In this document: positions 3,774 to 6,033 of the stretch, piece by piece | Layout of the letters: each line of letters starts with the position of its first letter | Numbering within the stretch: the first letter of the stretch is position 1 | DNA from: Methanosarcina sp. | Lineage (GTDB): Archaea; Halobacteriota; Methanosarcinia; Methanosarcinales; Methanosarcinaceae | Reading direction: 5' to 3' | Assembly (NCBI GenBank): GCA_013331265.1 | Contig: DUGS01000065.1 | Location: 6,870-12,902 of the forward strand | Length of the DNA stretch: 6,033 nucleotides | Notes under the pieces: generated by a model | Seen by the model: only the letters and a program-made list of their open reading frames with translations | Told to the model about the DNA's origin: nothing | The model's database searches: none | Program-made: the position numbers and the translations under genes

Positions 3774-4976
3774 TTACTGAATACCTCCTCCTATTTCAGC
3801 ATATCTGGGGTCGATTTTTACGGCTTTTCGGTATGCATCCTCAGCCTCACTTTCGCGTCCAAGGAAACTCAGGCAGATAGCTTTTCCAAACCAGGAGTCT
3901 GCAGCTTCTGGGTCAAGCTTGAGAGCCCTCTCATAGGTTTCCAGGGCTTCTTCAAAGCGCTTGAGTTGAGCCAGCACAAAACCCAGGCAAGAGTAGGCTT
4001 CCAGGTACTCAGGATCAAGCTGTATAGCTTTCCTGTAGGCTTCGACAGATTCGTCGAACCTCTGAACCTGGCTGAGGGTAAAGCCTTTGTTATACCATAC
4101 ATCGGAATTTTCTGAATTGATTTTGATCGCTTTTTCAAAAGCATTAATTGCTTCGTCATACCTTCCCAGGTTTTCCAGATCTATGCCCATATTATTCCAG
4201 GCATCATCATTATCAGGGTCAATTTCCACGGCTTTTTCATAGGCTTTCAGAGCCTGCTTGAAACTGCCAAGGCTGTCAAAATCTACTCCTTTGTAATACC
4301 AGGCTTCAAGAAATCCGGGATCAATCTCGAGGGCTTTATCGTATGCAACTATAGCCTCATCATACTTTCCCATCTGTCCGAGAGCTACACCCTTTCCTAC
4401 CCAGGCTTCTTTGTAATCCGTGGCTTCTCTCAGGACTCTCTCATAGGCATCAACAGCCTCTTTATATCTTCCTGCCTGGCTGAGGTTCAGGGCTTTTCCA
4501 TACCATGCGTTGGGATAGTCCGGCTTTAGCTCAAGAGCCTTTTCGTAGGCTTCTACTGCTTTTTCATATTCTCCTATCTGGGAGTAAGAAAAAGCCATAT
4601 TATTCCAGAGATCTGCATCTTCGGAATCAACCTTAACAGCCTTATTGTAAAGTTCAAGTGCTTCCTCAAACCTTCCCAGGCTTTCAAGAGCTGCCGCCTT
4701 ATTGTTTAAAAGATAAATATTTTCAGGGTCTTTTTCAATTGCCTTATCAAAGGCAACTATTGCCTCGTTAAGCTTGCCAAGCCTGAGAAGGTCAAGACCG
4801 CACTCATTAATTTCTGCTGCAAGAATTTCGTTGCTGACCTCCTCATCTGCCGCACTCCCCGAGTCATTCAGAACATACATATCCCCAGAAACCGATCTCT
4901 CTCCGGTTTCAGCTTTATCTTCTTTTTCTTCTTTTTCTTCTGTGAAAGATTCGTCCTTTGGTTCTCCAGAATTCAT
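3774..4976 (-). CDS. Ten-repeat tetratricopeptide (TPR) protein
   Basis: This 400-residue protein has an acidic, charged N-terminal region (residues 1-52, very rich in Glu, Lys, Asp and Ser) followed by ten uninterrupted 34-residue TPR units spanning about 53-392. The last eight residues form a short tail. Each unit keeps the usual pattern (W.N.G..L..LG....A...Y.KA..LDP), with Trp or Tyr near the start of most units and the Pro-ending LDP/IDP turn. Ten units make roughly a superhelical turn and serve as a protein-binding scaffold. No signal peptide, membrane segment or enzymatic domain is present, so it is probably cytoplasmic and its partner is unknown. The start at 4976 is supported by GAGG (4987-4990) ten bases upstream. 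The Glu/Lys run near residues 12-19 is encoded by 9-bp repeats. It is divergent from the HAD gene and ends in a hairpin. Confidence 0.93.
   Translation of the reverse strand: MNSGEPKDESFTEEKEEKEDKAETGERSVSGDMYVLNDSGSAADEEVSNEILAAEINECGLDLLRLGKLNEAIVAFDKAIEKDPENIYLLNNKAAALESLGRFEEALELYNKAVKVDSEDADLWNNMAFSYSQIGEYEKAVEAYEKALELKPDYPNAWYGKALNLSQAGRYKEAVDAYERVLREATDYKEAWVGKGVALGQMGKYDEAIVAYDKALEIDPGFLEAWYYKGVDFDSLGSFKQALKAYEKAVEIDPDNDDAWNNMGIDLENLGRYDEAINAFEKAIKINSENSDVWYNKGFTLSQVQRFDESVEAYRKAIQLDPEYLEAYSCLGFVLAQLKRFEEALETYERALKLDPEAADSWFGKAICLSFLGRESEAEDAYRKAVKIDPRYAEIGGGIQ
4918..4941 (-). repeat. 9-bp microsatellite inside the TPR gene's N-terminal region
   Basis: On the plus strand TCTTCTTTT occurs at 4918-4926 and 4927-4935, followed by TCTTCT. 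It encodes the Glu-Lys run near residues 12-19 of the TPR protein. Because the period is a multiple of three, gain or loss of a unit would keep the frame. Confidence 0.6.
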
Positions 4977-4984
4977 GTTAAAAT

Positions 4985-4991
4985 TTCCTCT
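4985..4991 (-). promoter_or_regulatory. Ribosome binding site of the TPR gene
   Basis: The minus strand reads AGAGGAA, with GAGG at 4990-4987, ten bases before the ATG at 4976. The spacing is slightly long but usable, and it supports this start. Confidence 0.5.
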
Positions 4992-5090
4992 AATATCCTT
5001 TAAAATTAAGGGTCACAGTTTTTTTGATTATTCGCGTTCGTTATCTACTTAAGTCTATTGTTAGTTATGACCTATACATCTGTCCTTTAT

Positions 5091-5103
5091 GGCTTTTATA
5101 GCC
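5091..5103 (+). promoter_or_regulatory. TATA box of the HAD gene within a small palindrome
   Basis: GGCTTTTATAGCC contains TTTTATA at 5094-5100 flanked by GGCT/AGCC arms. Initiation about 25 bases downstream would fall near 5123, just before the ATG at 5127, implying a nearly leaderless message. The 150-base divergent region (4977-5126) also holds the TPR gene's upstream signals. Confidence 0.4.
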
Positions 5104-5126
5104 TCTCCTTAAAAAGAGTCTGAAAT

Positions 5127-5986
5127 ATGCAGAAAAAGGGGAAGGAGAGAGAAGAAGACCAGAAAGCTCCCAAAAACATAAAATCCACCTTAATAATGCC
5201 GAGAAAAATGAAACAGATCCGCGAAAATCAGGAAAGTATCAGAAAAGATATACATAGAGGCCATCAGAATGCCTTGAAAGCTGTCCTCTTCGATATGGAT
5301 AATACTCTTTTTGATTTCATAGCTGTAAAACTCATTGCATGCAGGGAAATTCTTTCCTATCTTGGAGAATATGATACAAAATTTAAGAGAGATCCTGCAG
5401 AGCTTTTCAGGTATTTTCTCAGGGGAACGTATGGGTTTGAAGATCATGAAAATATAATGGACTACATGCAGGAGAGAAAGCTTTTCACAGCACAGGGGTA
5501 CAGAGATTGCTGTGAGATCTATGACAGAGAAAAACTGCAAAACCTTGAACTGTATCCCGGGGTAAGGGATACCCTTGAGGAATTAAAAAACTTGGGTTAA
5601 GGCTTGCAATAATAACAGATGCCGACAGGTACCATGCCCGTGCAAGGCTTAAAAGAGTGGGCCTTCTGGATTCCTTTGAACTTCTGGTATCAGCAGATAT
5701 GACAGGTACGAAAAAACCGGACCCTGCCCATTTTCTCTTTGCTCTTGATGCTCTTGGGTTAAAGCCGGAAGAAAGTCTTGTAGTTGGTGATAGCATCAAA
5801 AGGGATATGGCTCCTGCCTGCAGGTTAGGTTTAAAAACAGCTTATGCTTCCTATGGAGACTGGAGACCTGCAGAAGAAACAGAAAAGTGCTTTGACTTTC
5901 AGCTCAATGATTTTCAGGACCTGATAAAATGTATTTATGTGCTTAACGGCGGTCTGGTTCAGGCAGATTCGCAAATCAAGAACTAA
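5127..5986 (+). pseudogene. HAD-superfamily hydrolase split by a one-base frameshift
   Basis: The first frame runs from ATG 5127 to a TAA at 5598-5600. The second frame picks up at 5597 (LRLAIITDAD...) and ends at 5986. Together they make one HAD subfamily-I hydrolase with every motif: nucleophile Asp56 and Asp58 in FDMDNT, an alpha-helical cap, motif II threonine in IITDAD (codon 5615), motif III lysine in KKPDP (5711-5714), and the acidic motif IV VVGDSIKRD (Asp codons 5789 and 5804). The sequence LEELKNLG continues as LRLAII if one base is added in the GGG at 5594-5596, so a single deletion (or a sequencing error) explains the break. Such enzymes are phosphatases or dehalogenases of small substrates; the substrate is not identifiable. 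The first 49 residues are an unusual highly charged extension. A TTG at 5274, directly before LKAVLFDMDNT, could be the true start. Confidence 0.8.
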
Positions 5987-6033
5987 ACTCCATCAATAAG
6001 GACCTGTCTTATTTGAACTTATTTAATATTTGA
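5987..6033. other. Right-edge AT-rich end without a visible gene
   Basis: After the HAD stop the last 47 bases are AT-rich, with TTATTTAATATTT near 6018-6031 resembling a TATA-like or T-rich termination stretch. No gene start or end is identifiable before the edge. Confidence 0.3.

Noticed and set aside
4774..5052. Plus-strand frame over the TPR gene start
   Set aside because: Ser-rich shadow of the acidic TPR head; it runs across the TPR promoter and ribosome binding site.
5190..5540. Minus-strand frame opposite the HAD gene
   Set aside because: The plus strand carries HAD motif I and the cap domain here; the antisense translation resembles nothing.

Overview
The window looks like a stretch of a Methanosarcina-type methanogenic archaeon chromosome. 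The evidence is a VapB antitoxin of the archaeal UPF0330/DUF217 type, TATA-box promoters with short or absent leaders, oligo-T run ends, a RimK-type glutamate ligase of the group that modifies methanogen cofactors or proteins, a long TPR protein typical of Methanosarcina, and a moderately AT-rich sequence. The genus is inferred from gene content and protein style; no search was run.

Left part (1-1067): the 3' end of a Lys/Glu-rich repetitive protein enters at the left edge. It is followed by an AT-rich gap with several hairpins. Next comes a 235-codon reading frame that resembles the propeptide half of Methanosarcina C39-like cysteine peptidases, but has neither signal peptide nor catalytic domain. 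Two related hairpins flank this frame.

Middle left (1097-2459): an intact-looking vapBC toxin-antitoxin operon with a 14-base overlap is followed by a gene graveyard. The first remnant is a DUF433 antitoxin N-terminus broken by an apparent one-base deletion. The second is the C-terminal end of a SAM-dependent methyltransferase, also frameshifted. Both keep recognisable TATA-like boxes upstream. This is accessory, decaying DNA.

Middle right (2460-5126, minus strand): a RimK-family ATP-grasp ligase lies downstream of a 10-repeat TPR protein. The 408-base gap between them holds the TPR gene's terminator-like hairpin, a three-copy 24-bp tandem repeat and the probable promoter of the ligase, so the two genes are probably separate units.

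Right part (5127-6033): a HAD-superfamily hydrolase is transcribed divergently from the TPR gene. All four HAD motifs are present, but a single-base frameshift at a G run splits it into two reading frames. No further gene is visible to the right edge.

The genes do not form one pathway. The most notable signals are the stand-alone peptidase propeptide between related hairpins, the fossil toxin-antitoxin module beside a live one, the HAD frameshift, and the tandem repeat array.
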